A DNA stretch of 20,000 nt from Symbiodinium natans (GCA_905221605.1 CAJNDS010002239.1:120001-140000), one strand, 5' to 3'; positions 1 to 7,089 are shown, counted from the first letter of the stretch. Numbers and translations are program-made. The notes: generated by a model not told the origin, from the letters alone.

Positions 1-110
1 TGTGCATCGTAAATCCCCATGTTGTTGCTGCCTTCAGGCCGGGCGTTTCTTCTCAGGTGTTGGTTTCGAAGCGCAGTCGTTGTAGAGCTGACTGTGGTGT
101 CATAACACGG

Positions 111-178
111 GGCTTCCGAAGTTGGGGGTACCTTGTTGGGGTCCTTAGTTAAGGAAATCCTGTTATGTTCTGGGTCTA
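111..178. repeat. Dispersed repeat D, copy 1
   Basis: GGCTTCCGAAGTTGGGGGTA, CCTTGTTGGGG and GTTCTGGGTCTATT align with 17069-17150. The island 1-370 otherwise shows only short open frames on both strands with no clear splice sites. Confidence 0.55.
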
Positions 179-370
179 TTTTTCGAAAACCCCCACATCA
201 AGACGGACATGTTGTCAGATCGCGGTTGCCCGGGTTGACGGCCGTGGTGAAAACCAATCATTCGACTCTTCACCCAACTCGGCAAGCAAATCACGGCCGC
301 TGATGTTGCATCCCAAAATGCTACCCCAGAGAGCCCAATGCCCCCTGAATCGAGGAGTTTGCCTGAATGC

Positions 371-491
371 ATAACTAAAACCCTAAAGCGTAAACCCTAA
401 AACCCTAGAACCCTAAACCCTAGAACCCTAAACCCTAAACCCTGAACCCTAAACCCTAAACCCTAAACCCTGAACCCTAAACCCTAAACCC
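371..491 (-). repeat. CCCTAAA array
   Basis: Degenerate telomeric heptamers, with CCCTGAA and CCCTAGA variants. Strand given is the one carrying TTTAGGG, here and for all arrays. Confidence 0.95.
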
Positions 492-495
492 TTGA

Positions 496-533
496 ATGGA
501 AGCCGAGGCACCGGGACCCGCCCAAGCGCACGC
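496..533 (+). CDS. Possible first exon
   Basis: An ATG directly after the CCCTAAA array at 371-491 opens MEAEAPGPAQAHA, ending at a possible GT donor (GTGATG) before the frame closes. It could be the start exon of the Mei2-like gene, but its phase does not join directly to 1023, so a missing exon would be needed. Other frames of the island are open too. Confidence 0.25.
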
Positions 534-581
534 GTGATGGGCAGCCGCGGTCTTGGCTTAGGGGGCGGTTTCGGGGTCCAG

Positions 582-685
582 TTAGGGTTTAGGGTTTAGG
601 GTTTAGGGTGTAGGGTGTAGGGTTTAGGGTTTAGGGTTTAGGGTTTAGGATTTAGGGTTTAGGGTTTAGGGTTTAGGGGTTAGGT
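582..685 (+). repeat. TTTAGGG array
   Basis: Opposite orientation to 371-491, 90 bp away; the two could pair as a hairpin. Contains TGTAGGG variants. Confidence 0.95.
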
Positions 686-706
686 ACTTAGGTAGTTAGG
701 TAGGTT

Positions 707-796
707 CTTGGGACATTTTATATTTTCCCTTTTTGGGTTTAAGAGGATCATACTCAGGAATATTTTTCAGAGGGTTCTTGAGGGCCCTAGTTTGGG
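707..796. repeat. Dispersed repeat A, copy 1
   Basis: CTTGGGACATTTTATATTTT and the following bases match 3731-3821 over about 90 bp with small gaps, including AAGAGGATCAT and AGGAATA.TTTT. The reverse strand of both encodes a similar peptide. Confidence 0.7.
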
Positions 797-883
797 GGTG
801 GGGGGGGGCATTCTGGACTCGAGGCGCGCTTTGGTTGGCGGGTGCAAAGCCCTTGCTTTTTTTGTTTGGGTGCCGGTTTCGGA

Positions 884-899
884 CCCTAAACCCTAAACC

Positions 900-966
<67 letters not shown>

Positions 967-1020
967 ACCCTAAACCCTAAACCCTAAACCCTAAACCCTA
1001 AACCCTAAACCCTAAACCCT
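884..1020 (-). repeat. CCCTAAA array with a CCCTCAA block
   Basis: About ten consecutive CCCTCAA units (898-968) flanked by pure CCCTAAA, so one variant was amplified locally. Confidence 0.95.
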
Positions 1021-1022
1021 AG

Positions 1023-1128
1023 ACCGTGGCTGTTGAACGTGGTATTCGTGAGCTCGCCAGGTTGAGTCGTTTGAAGGACGAGGACATCACCCATCTCGAG
1101 CCGCCCTGGGAGAACGTGCGCCACAAAG
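1023..1128 (+). CDS. Mei2-like gene, exon upstream of the RRM
   Basis: Open frame of 35 codons between a CCCTAAA array, whose last unit supplies the acceptor CCCTAG, and a TTTAGGG array. It contains VERGIRELARLSRLKDED and PPWENVRHK, a charged, helix-forming composition unlike the array-derived peptides. A GA donor (AAAG, then GAAGCT) leaves phase 1, which joins to the acceptor at 1372 and keeps the RRM frame. The exon may start further downstream or an earlier exon may precede it. No domain is recognised here. Confidence 0.6.
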
Positions 1129-2901
1129 GAAGCTCGGGTTTGGGGTTTAGGGTTTAGGGTTTAGGGTTTAGGGTTTAGGGTTTAGGGTTTAGGGGTTTAG
1201 GGTTTAGGGTTTAGTGCAGGGTGTTGCTTTTTTTGGTGAGTGGAGGGTGGCATCTGGCTCAGTGGGAAGTTGGCACCTGCATTTCGTCAGATGTTGCGGT
1301 TTAGGGTTTAGGGTTTCGGGTTTAGGGTTTAGGGTTCAGGGTTTAGGGTTTAGGGCCTTTAGAGTTTTCCAGCATCTCAGCTCGGCGTGGATACAGAGGT
1401 CACGACCGTGATGATGCGGAATCTCCCCAATAAGTACACGCAACAAATGCTGCCAGGGACTCAGCTTCTCAGCGGGCGAAGCCCAGGCCCTAGGCCCTAA
1501 ACCCTAAATCCTAAATACCCTAAATACCCTAAATACCCGAAATACCCTAAATACCCCCACAACTACCCTGCATACCCTAAATACTCTAAATACCCTGAAT
1601 ACCCTAAACCCTAAACCTAGACCCGTCGTGCTGCAGATCGGCTGTGCAGCTGAGGCTCGGGGAACTGCGAGACGCTGGCTTCCACATGCAGGAACGCCCC
1701 ACACCTCACCACCGACACCTTTAACGGGTTTGGGGTTTAGGGTTTAGGGTTTAGGGTGCCTCACTGGTTCTTAGTTGGGATGTTCCCCTTTTGCTAGCAG
1801 CTCCTCAATAGGGATTCTAGTGCCCCCTATCAAAATCCTTATTAAGGACTGTTAGTATAAGGGTGAACATCGAATAGGGACATTGCCAACCTAACTTTTG
1901 AAGGGCTTTACAGGGCACATGTCACTGTTTCAGGGTTAGTATGGAAGCCTAAACCCTAAACCCTAAACCCTAAACCCTAAACCCTAAACCCTAAACCCTA
2001 AACCCTAAACTCTAAACCCTAAACCCTAAACCCTAAACCCTAAACCCTAAACCCTATAGCCTATACCAAGGATTGTAGTATGGATTTCGTCAATTCCCGT
2101 ACTTGGAGTAGGCCCCGGAGTGGATGGGAGAGCCTCTCTGCAAGGCCGAAGGGTTCAGGGCTTTTGGGTTTAGGGTTTCGGGTTTAGGGTTTAGGGTTTA
2201 GCGCTTAGGGTTTAAGGTTTAGGGTTTCGGGTTTAGGGTTTAGGGTTTAAGTGCATAAGTATGCAAGACTTGAGCATGCAGGGGTTTGGCGTTCGTACAG
2301 CAGCCTCCCCCTGCACCCTAAACCGTAAACCCTAAACCCTATACCAAGGAATGTAGCACGGAAGCCTCGCCAGGAAGATTTCGACTTTTTCTACCTGCCG
2401 TCGGGCTCTTGACGGCTGGTTTCGAAGCTTTGGGATGTCTGGCATGTGAACACTTCTCAGTCTTACATCCTAAACCCCAAACCCCAAACCCTAAGCCCTA
2501 AACCCTCAATCCTAAACCCTAAACCCTAAATCCTAAGCCCCAAATCCTCTTTCAGACCCGACCGTTTGAGAGTTTCGCGCCCAGGATGGACCACTGCAAT
2601 TGTGCGAATCTCGGTGCGGGGCCTCGGATATCTTCTGTAGTCTCCTTGCGATGCATCCAGGTTAGGGTTTAGGGTTTAGGGTTTAGGGTTGAATTAGGGT
2701 TTAGGGTTTAGGGTGTAGGGTTTAGGGTTCAGGGCGGGGGGAAGGGGGGCTTCTCGAGGCTACTGCTTCATCAACTTCACGAAGACGGCGAGGCGGCCAC
2801 ATCAATTTCGCGAACGCAACACATGCGCGCTGCGGCGATGAAGCGATTCTCTCATTCATCGCCGGAGCTGCTGTGTCCTTTAGCTTGCTGCTGCAGCAGA
2901 G

Positions 2902-2938
<37 letters not shown>

Positions 2939-3191
2939 CAGGCAGAGAGAGAGAGAGGGAAGTTTAGAGAGAGAGAGAGGAAAAACATAAATGCTGGCTA
3001 ACAGGGCAAACGACTTCGCTGGCGCCTTCAGTGGGAAACGCATGTGCCCAACTCGGCGGTCACAGTGCTAAGTCGCGACCAGAGTGCACCCACTCACGTT
3101 TGCAAGCCGCTGTATGTCCAGCCTCTTTGCCAAGGCGCCGGTTCAACTCGCACAAGCGGATGCCTCAGTCGAAGACACGTTGCCTGCCCAG
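1023..3191 (+). CDS. Mei2-like RRM protein gene, multi-exon, core chain
   Basis: Spliced gene for a Mei2-like RNA-binding protein. Mei2-type C-terminal RRMs bind RNA; the expanded dinoflagellate copies are mostly uncharacterised. Proposed exons are 1023-1128, 1373-1451, 1637-1691, 2374-2399, 2585-2613, 2759-2789, then less certain 3005-3043 and a piece ending at 3191. Read in order they give the family landmarks: TTVMMRNLPNKYTQQML (RNP2 side), ELRDAGF, DFDFFYLP, a Cys/Asn-rich turn, then YCFINF (RNP1 side), and NDFAGAFSGK. Phases agree at all five junctions up to 2789 and at the join to 3005. Donors are GA (1129, 1692, 2790), GC (1452) and GT (2400, 2614); acceptors are all AG. Five of the six introns hold telomeric arrays and the sixth a GA microsatellite. 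Downstream of 3043 the frame shifts, so the copy may be degenerate or my exon may be wrong. The 5' end is not secured. Family call is firm; exact junctions are inference. Confidence 0.8.
1138..1355 (+). repeat. Two TTTAGGG arrays
   Basis: Arrays at 1138-1214 and 1299-1355 inside the proposed first intron of the Mei2-like gene, separated by about 85 bp of unique sequence. Confidence 0.95.
1373..1451 (+). CDS. Mei2-like RRM exon carrying the LPNKYT motif
   Basis: The frame reads LGVDTEVTTVMMRNLPNKYT and then QQML. The string TTVMMRNLPNKY is the diagnostic start of the Mei2 C-terminal RRM (beta-1 and alpha-1). The acceptor is GAGTTTTCCAG. The donor is probably GC (GCCAGG) in phase 2. The upstream intron (1129-1372) holds TTTAGGG arrays and the downstream one (1452-1636) CCCTAAA/CCCTAAATA arrays. 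This is the most recognisable coding segment in the window. Confidence 0.88.
1488..1618 (-). repeat. CCCTAAA array with 9-mer CCCTAAATA units
   Basis: Nine-base TACCCTAAA units dominate 1508-1600; the same variant recurs at 17268-17310. Lies in the GC-AG intron 1452-1636. Confidence 0.9.
1637..1691 (+). CDS. Mei2-like RRM exon, alpha-1 segment
   Basis: It starts after GTGCTGCAG and reads SAVQLRLGELRDAGFHMQ in the frame set by the previous exon. Mei2 RRMs have a helix ending in a (D/E)xGF-like turn at this place, which fits ELRDAGF. The end is a GA donor (CAG, then GAACGC) in phase 0. The first four residues may be intron if the second AG (GTGCAG, ending 1649) is used, but then the incoming phase no longer matches. 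Confidence 0.7.
1729..1758 (+). repeat. Short TTTAGGG array
   Basis: About four units, directly before dispersed repeat C. Confidence 0.9.
1775..1855. repeat. Dispersed repeat C, copy 1
   Basis: Shares GGGATG, CCCTTTTGCTA.CAGC-like, AATAGGG and TAAGGACTG landmarks, in order, with 17759-17835. A weaker partial match starts at 16549. Confidence 0.6.
1950..2060 (-). repeat. CCCTAAA array
   Basis: Nearly pure, about 15 units, in the Mei2-like gene intron 1692-2373. Confidence 0.95.
2164..2250 (+). repeat. TTTAGGG array
   Basis: Moderately degenerate (TTTCGGG and TTTAAGG variants), same intron as the previous array but opposite strand. Confidence 0.95.
2316..2343 (-). repeat. Short CCCTAAA array
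   Basis: Four units, one CCGTAAA variant. Ends in CCTATACCAAGGA, as does the array at 1950-2060, so the flank is shared. Confidence 0.9.
2374..2399 (+). CDS. Mei2-like RRM microexon, DFDFFYLP segment
   Basis: A 26-nt exon between CTCGCCAG and a GT donor (GTCGGG), reading EDFDFFYL plus two bases of the next Pro codon. (F/Y)DF(L/F)YLP is the signature that follows the first helix in Mei2 RRMs. In the genomic frame a TGA follows four codons later, so splicing is required if the gene is intact. Confidence 0.7.
2467..2550 (-). repeat. Degenerate CCCTAAA array
   Basis: Many CCCCAAA and CCCTAAG variants, inside the 185-nt GT-AG intron 2400-2584. Confidence 0.9.
2585..2613 (+). CDS. Mei2-like RRM microexon
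   Basis: A 29-nt exon after CGCGCCCAG that reads MDHCNCANL in a frame completing the split Pro and starting the split Gly codon. In Mei2 RRMs YLPxDF is followed by a short variable turn and then (N)xGYxF, so the length and the Cys/Asn-rich composition fit. The donor is GTGCGG. The preceding intron (2400-2584) carries CCCTAAA repeats. Confidence 0.65.
2661..2734 (+). repeat. TTTAGGG array
   Basis: Fills most of the GT-AG intron 2614-2758, interrupted once by GTTGAA. Confidence 0.95.
2759..2789 (+). CDS. Mei2-like RRM exon, GYCFINF segment
   Basis: It completes the Gly codon left by the previous exon and reads YCFINFTKT plus two bases. GY(A/C)F(V/I)N(F/L) is the RNP1-equivalent strand of Mei2 RRMs. 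The acceptor is GGCTTCTCGAG, preceded by a TTTAGGG array and a G-rich stretch. A GA donor (GAGGCGG) in phase 2 is proposed because it joins to 3005 in frame. Reading straight on stays open but loses all family similarity and runs into the GA microsatellite. Confidence 0.65.
2909..2982. repeat. (GA)n microsatellite
   Basis: Imperfect GA dinucleotides with GGGAGGCAGGCA interruptions, inside the proposed GA-AG intron 2790-3004. Confidence 0.95.
3005..3043 (+). CDS. Mei2-like RRM, last helix segment (end uncertain)
   Basis: After GGCTAACAG the frame reads ANDFAGAFSGKR, matching the final helix of Mei2 RRMs, where a Phe-rich stretch ends in F(H/S)G. The same frame meets TAA shortly after (3066-3068), so an exon end, a very short intron or a frameshift lies between here and 3068. 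Confidence 0.5.
3068..3191 (+). CDS. Putative Mei2-like downstream exon
   Basis: The stretch ends in a clean donor, CCCAG then GTACCT, which runs directly into a CCCTAAA array at 3195. One frame gives KSRPECTHSRLQA, resembling the Cys...AR(V/I)QG strand that closes Mei2 RRMs. Another gives SSLFAKAPVQLAQADASVED, which is also protein-like. The two are out of frame with each other, so the upstream boundary and frame are not settled. A frameshift here would make the gene a pseudogene. Confidence 0.45.
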
Positions 3192-3194
3192 GTA

Positions 3195-3308
3195 CCTAAA
3201 CCCTAAACCCTAAACCCTAAACCCTAAACCCTAAACCCTAAACCCTAAACCCTAAACCCTAAACCCTAAACCCTAAACCCTAAACCTAAATCAACCCTAA
3301 ACCCTCAA
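3195..3308 (-). repeat. CCCTAAA array
   Basis: Nearly pure, begins three bases after the GT of the donor at 3192. Confidence 0.95.
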
Positions 3309-3475
3309 AAAAGAGAAAAAGGGATCACTTCCACTTGAAGTGCCGAAAAGTCCAAGGACCGCCGTGATCATGCCGGCTTCGATTCAAGGGCGGGCGCCTC
3401 GAAAATCTTTCCCGGAGGGCGTTCAGCGCATTGCGGCTCTCTGCAGCTTTAACTAGTCTTGGCATTTGAGAAGAC

Positions 3476-3554
3476 GTATCTTCCGTTTGGGATTTGCAAT
3501 CAAAGCCACTCTGTGAAGAGTCTGGTTCGTGCGAGTTCTTGGCGCTGCTGCAAG
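3476..3554 (+). CDS. Possible exon
   Basis: From TTTGAG the frame reads KTYLPFGICNQSHSVKSLVR and ends at CTGCAAG with a GTATGA donor, phase 0. No family is recognised. A 102-codon frame on the opposite strand (3325-3633) is the main competitor. I favour + because of the donor and because all neighbouring exons are on +. Confidence 0.35.
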
Positions 3555-3730
3555 GTATGAGCAGAACTACACGTACTACATCTCGACCCGCGTCGCGCAA
3601 GCAGCGGATCCACAGTGTTGGCCTGAGCTTCATCTAGGTACTCATAATTAGAATAGGGTTCTGAGGGTTATTATAGTATAATTACAAAGGGAACAAAAGG
3701 GAACTATTCCGACCCCTATATAGATTAGGC

Positions 3731-3821
3731 CCTTGGGATGTCTTACATATTCCCTTACTGGCTTCAAGAGGATCATATTTAGGAATACTTTTAAGAGGGC
3801 TTTTAGGGGCCATCCTAGTTC
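3731..3821. repeat. Dispersed repeat A, copy 2
   Basis: Best-preserved copy: CTTGGGATGTCTTACATATT onward. Reverse-strand peptide PLKSIPKYDPLEASKGICKT parallels PLKNIPEYDPLKPKKGKYKM of copy 1. Confidence 0.7.
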
Positions 3822-3969
3822 CTAAAGCCCAAACCCCCATGCAGAGTTGCTTGATGCTGGGTTCAATACTTGCCTGAGAGACGGCTGCGGCTGGAGGCAT
3901 CTGGAATGGAAGGGTTGTGCGAGGTACGAGTCGGAACGTTTTTGGCGTTCCTCTAGTGTCTTATTTGTA

Positions 3970-4160
3970 CCCTAAACCCGAAACCCTAAACTTCCAAACC
4001 CCAAAACCCGTAAGACTTAGGTTTCATCTCGACTTTTCGTAGCCACCCCTAAACGTCAACCCTCAAAGACCCTGAGCCCTGTACCCTTAAGCCCTAGACC
4101 CTAAACCCTAAACCCTAAGCCCTAGACCCTAAACCCTAAACCCTAAACCTTAAGCCCTCA
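3970..4160 (-). repeat. Degenerate CCCTAAA arrays
   Basis: Two tracts (3970-4010, 4044-4160) with CCCTAGA, CCCTAAG and CCCTTAA variants. Confidence 0.85.
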
Positions 4161-4161
4161 G

Positions 4162-4256
4162 TGTTGGACCCTGCGCTCGGTGTTCATGCGCCGAGGTATC
4201 GCCCGCTGTTTTTGCGGCCTTTACCTTCAGTGGACATGAACGCAGCTTGGCCCCAA
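4162..4256 (+). CDS. Exon of unrecognised gene
   Basis: After CCCTCAG the frame reads LDPALGVHAPRYRPLFLRPL and continues PSVDMNAAWPQ, ending at a GTGCAG donor in phase 0. It is flanked by CCCTAAA arrays on the left and TTTAGGG arrays on the right. It joins in phase to 4447. It may be the tail of the Mei2-like gene, but no junction proves that. Confidence 0.45.
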
Positions 4257-4264
4257 GTGCAGGG

Positions 4265-4385
4265 CTAAGGGTTTTTAGGGTTTAGGGTTTAAGTTTAGGG
4301 TTTAGGGTTTCGGGTTTAGGGTTTAGGGTTTTTAGGGTTTAGGGTGTTTAGGGTTTAGGGTTTAGGAGGGTTCAGGGTTTAGGGA
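4265..4385 (+). repeat. TTTAGGG array
   Basis: Degenerate, with TTTTTAGGG and TGTTTAGGG units; lies in intron 4257-4446. Confidence 0.95.
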
Positions 4386-4446
4386 GCTCCCCTCCCTCCT
4401 TCCCTCCCCAATCAAAGAGAAGAAGAACGAGACCCACACCCCGCAG

Positions 4447-4485
4447 ACGCCAAACCTCACCTCGCCAGGCACCAGCTCCGACTAG
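4447..4485 (+). CDS. Possible terminal exon
   Basis: A strongly pyrimidine-rich stretch (4388-4412) and CACACCCCGCAG precede a frame reading TPNLTSPGTSSD and a TAG stop. Phase 0 entry matches the exit of 4162-4256 across a GT-AG intron that contains a TTTAGGG array. Confidence 0.4.
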   Translation, partial: TPNLTSPGTSSD

Positions 4486-5054
4486 CGGCAAGGCGCATCC
4501 GACTGAAAGTGTGCCAGGGCTCAGGGCTGCTGAGGATTTCGGAGTGTTAGGGTTTCAGGTTTGCAACGCCTTAAGCCTTAAACCCTACACCTTAGACCCT
4601 AAACCCTTTAGGGTTGAATTCGAATCTTTGGGTTCTTGGTCTGAGGGCTTGTTTATGGACCTTTGTTTCTTTAAGCCCTCGGGGTTTGGGTGTTTCGGAA
4701 GTTTCGCCACTAAGTATGTTTAGGGTTTAGGGTTAGAAAGGGTACATGTTGACCTTACGATAGAACCGTACATTAGGCACACGTGGTAGTGGATCTGAAT
4801 GCCCGTTTGCCCCCCGCCCCCCCCCCCCCCCCAAAAAAAAAAACAGCAAAAGAACAAGAGCAAAGGCTTACATTCTCCCTTTTGTATCACGGGAACCTAA
4901 AGATCTTTTCCAAGAAGGACCTTTTGGATCAACCCTAAAGACAGGCGCGCCCCGAGCCCGAGAGTCTCTCCTTACTTCTGAGATCAACACATGGGCTCCA
5001 GGTCCGTCGCCAAGCACCCCTAGGGTCCAGCCCCTAGGCCCCTAACGGCACTCG
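4486..5054. other. Mostly non-coding island
   Basis: Holds scattered heptamers (4570-4610, 4719-4732), a C17-like run followed by A11 (4811-4842), and no splice-bounded frame I trust. A 70-codon + frame at 4511-4723 runs through heptamers and is probably chance. Confidence 0.5.
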
Positions 5055-5193
5055 AAACCTTAAACTTAAATCCTAAAACCCTGAACCTTAAACCCTAAAA
5101 GCCAGGCCCCCCCCTCCCCCCCCAATTAAGGAGCCATATTGAGGGACCATGCAACTACCCTCAACCCTAAACCCTAAACCCTAAACCCTAAGC
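5055..5193 (-). repeat. Degenerate and pure CCCTAAA units
   Basis: Decayed units at 5055-5100, a C-rich stretch, then clean units at 5160-5193. Confidence 0.85.
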
Positions 5194-5285
5194 CCGCCAT
5201 TCTTCAGGGACCATGTAGAAACCTTAAGATCTCAAGTACACCAGTTCCCTGCTCAGGGCAAGGGTGGCTCCAAGGCCATGCCGGG
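5194..5285. other. Island with a possible tiny exon
   Basis: CCCTGCTCAG precedes about 28 nt reading GKGGSKAMPG before a TTTAGGG array. Too short to claim as an exon. GGGACCATGTAGAAACC here resembles GGGACCATGCAACTACC at 5142. Confidence 0.3.
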
Positions 5286-5410
5286 GTAGGGTTTGGGGTT
5301 TAAGGTTGAGGGTTTAGGGTTTAGGGTTAAGGGCTTAGGGCTTAGGGCTTAGGGTTCAGGGTTTGGGGTTTGGGGCTCGGGTTTTGGGGCTTGGAGGGTT
5401 AGGGGGGTTG
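5286..5410 (+). repeat. Degenerate TTTAGGG array
   Basis: Mixture of TTTAGGG, CTTAGGG and TTTGGGG units, decaying rightwards. Confidence 0.9.
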
Positions 5411-5796
5411 ACGTGCACTTCATTTTCCAGTTCCGTGGGACTGGCTCCTCTTATTGAAGCCCGTAGTTCGGGATTCGGCTTTCTGGGGTTTCGGAGTGTT
5501 TTTCGGGTTTTGGGGTTCGGTTTTGGCGGTTTTTTTTAGGGTGCCAGGTGGCCCCAGAACAAAGGCCCGTTCTTGGCTGTGGCATGCGGTGGAATCTGTG
5601 CGGGGCTTCCCAAGAATGGGCAGGGAAAGTTTAGGTGGGGGGGGGGGGGGGGGGGGGGGCTTTTTTTTTTCCTTTTTTAAGGGGATTATGCAAATGTCTT
5701 TTCGGTTGGGGAAATGCCCCAAATCTGGAACCCCAAATCTGGAACCCCCCCAAAACCCCCCAATGAACCATCGCGATGGCCAGGACAGCATCAATA
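5411..5796. other. Non-coding island with a G23-like run
   Basis: A poly-G tract (5637-5659) followed by poly-T. Open frames exist on both strands (+ 5454-5810, - 5420-5794) but pass through the homopolymer, so neither is supported. CCCCAAATCTGGAAC is repeated in tandem near 5718-5746. Confidence 0.6.
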
Positions 5797-5873
5797 AACC
5801 TAAACCCTAAACCGTAAAATCTAAATCTTAAACCCAAAACCCTAAGCCCTAAACCCTAAACCCTAAACCCCAA
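5797..5873 (-). repeat. CCCTAAA array
   Basis: Decayed on the left, clean on the right; ends just before the acceptor at 5891. Confidence 0.95.
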
Positions 5874-5891
5874 AGCGAAGCTCTTTTGCAG

Positions 5892-5965
5892 GATCGTGGG
5901 AAGGATGGCCGAGGTGGTCGTGGCCGACGAAAAGGCGCGCTGGGCTTGGTGGCATCGGACAGCAT
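5892..5965 (+). CDS. Possible exon
   Basis: A good acceptor (CTCTTTTGCAG) follows a CCCTAAA array. Two frames are open: one contains MAEVVVADEKARWAWWHR, the other the RGG-like DGRGGRGRRKG. The 3' boundary before the next array is not visible as a clear GT. Confidence 0.4.
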
Positions 5966-5968
5966 CAA

Positions 5969-6140
5969 GCCCTAAACCCGAAGCCCCTAGCCCTAAGCCC
6001 TAAACCCTAAACCCGAAGCCCTAAACCCTGCCTGAACCCTGAAGACCACCTGAACCCCAAACTCGTGCCCTGCTACGCCCCTGAAGCCCGAACCTCAAGA
6101 ACTCCGAACCCTAAACCGTCTAATCCCTAAACCCTCCTAG
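5969..6140 (-). repeat. Highly degenerate CCCTAAA array
   Basis: Units such as CCCGAAG, CCCTGAA and CCCGAAC show long decay. Confidence 0.8.
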
Positions 6141-6178
6141 AATTTTACCGCCACCTTCTAGAGCTCTGCACCCCGCAG

Positions 6179-6215
6179 GCGGCGACTGGGACTTGGGAGA
6201 GGCCCGAGCGGGGCT
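6179..6215 (+). CDS. Weak exon candidate
   Basis: Acceptor CACCCCGCAG is followed by a short GC-rich open stretch (AATGTWERPERG in one frame, GDWDLGEARAG in another). No convincing donor. Listed only because the acceptor matches those of better exons. Confidence 0.2.
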
Positions 6216-6570
6216 TTTCTCCTTTTTTTTTTTAATGGTTTCGGGCTTAGGCCTTTTGCAGCTTAGTTTGCCGTTTATGCCCGTGTGACCACCAAAACGG
6301 GTATCCTTTGGATTCCTGTGGCTACTCTGGGACCTGGTAAAACTCCGAAATGCAAGCCCTCAAGGCACCCCAGCAAACCCCTAGCGCGCATCCGAACCTG
6401 TCATTAACACCCTAACCCCCCCCTCCCTCCTCCCCCCCCAAACAAATAAACGAAGCCCCTTAATCCTCGAAAAAGTGCCCAGCTTAGCATAGATTTAGAA
6501 CAGACAAGCAGCAGTCTTACAGTAGGGCTTTTAGGCCCCGAGGCCTGGGAGCCAATCTTGCCTGCAGCCT
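6216..6570. other. Non-coding island
   Basis: A T10 run (6223-6233), a C-rich stretch (6415-6439) and no supported frame. I see no feature here. Confidence 0.4.
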
Positions 6571-6665
6571 ACCCTAAACCCTGAACCCTTGAACCCTGAA
6601 CCCTGAACCCTAAAGAGGTTTAGGGCTGCCTGCAGCCTAAAGCCGTTTAGGGCTTAGGGTTTAGG
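6571..6665. repeat. CCCTGAA units meeting TTTAGGG units
   Basis: Opposite orientations abut at about 6613. GGCTGCCTGCAGCCTAAAGCC and TGCCTGCAGCCTACCC form a small direct repeat around them. Confidence 0.75.
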
Positions 6666-6705
6666 ACTCCAGGGACGTCAGAATCCATTACCCGCTTATG
6701 ACTGA

Positions 6706-6830
6706 TTAGGGTTTAGGGTTTAGGGTTTAGGGTTTAGGGTTTAGGGTTTAGGGTTTAGGGTTTAGGGTTTAGGGTTTAGGGTTTAGGGTTTAGGGTTCTG
6801 GGTTTAGGGTTTCGGGTTTAGGGTTTAGGA
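6706..6830 (+). repeat. TTTAGGG array
   Basis: About 17 units, the purest G-strand tract in the left half. Confidence 0.95.
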
Positions 6831-6854
6831 GGCTACTAAACACTCCGCCGTCAG

Positions 6855-6920
6855 TTCATGTTTCGTTCATCCGTCCCCTGTCGAAGGCTTCAATGCTGGG
6901 AGGAGGCCGCCCAAACCAGC
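6855..6920 (+). CDS. Exon of unrecognised gene
   Basis: Acceptor CCGCCGTCAG, donor GTGAGTGG. The frame consistent with the next exon reads VSFIRPLSKASMLGGGRPNQ; a second frame (PCRRLQCWEEAAQTS) also survives the splice. It sits just after a long TTTAGGG array (6706-6830). The canonical donor makes this one of the clearer exon ends. Confidence 0.55.
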
Positions 6921-7010
6921 GTGAGTGGTGTTGGTTATGGTGGGGGAATCGGATGTTTCTTGTTTTGTCTTTTAGGGAGGTAACCCTAAACCCTAAACCT
7001 CCACTTGCAG
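6921..7010 (+). other. 90-nt GT-AG intron containing telomeric repeats
   Basis: It starts GTGAGTGG and ends CCTCCACTTGCAG. Positions 6982-6998 are two CCCTAAA units and 6971-6976 a single TTTAGG. It is the smallest and clearest example here of a telomere-repeat-bearing intron with canonical splice sites at both ends. Confidence 0.55.
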
Positions 7011-7063
7011 TACAGGGCTGTAGTTTGCATACTCAAGCTGCCAGCGACAAACATGCTCGCATG
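7011..7063 (+). CDS. Exon of unrecognised gene
   Basis: Bounded by CTTGCAG and the strong donor GTAAGAG. The frame continued from 6855-6920 reads QGCSLHTQAASDKHARM (phase 1 in, phase 0 out). Product unknown. Confidence 0.55.
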
Positions 7064-7089
7064 GTAAGAGCTCAGATTCCATCATGGCC

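Noticed and set aside
371-491. CRISPR array
   Set aside because: Units are 7 bp with no unique spacers.
371-685. A chromosome end or subtelomere
   Set aside because: Arrays continue through all 20 kb in both orientations with exon-like islands between; a terminal array would be one orientation.
733-987. Open frames reading LNPKP, LNPQPST or GFRV repeats
   Set aside because: These are translations of the heptamers (CCCTAAA and TTTAGGG have no stop in some frames) and recur wherever arrays occur.
2722-3043. Minus-strand frames rich in SLSLS
   Set aside because: They are the GA microsatellite read on the other strand.
3325-3633. 102-codon minus-strand frame
   Set aside because: No splice signals or family match on that strand, while the + strand has a GTATGA donor and matches the strand of neighbouring exons. 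Not fully excluded.
5420-5794. Frames of 118-124 codons on both strands
   Set aside because: Both translate the poly-G/poly-C tract as a run of Gly or Pro, and their open length depends on it.
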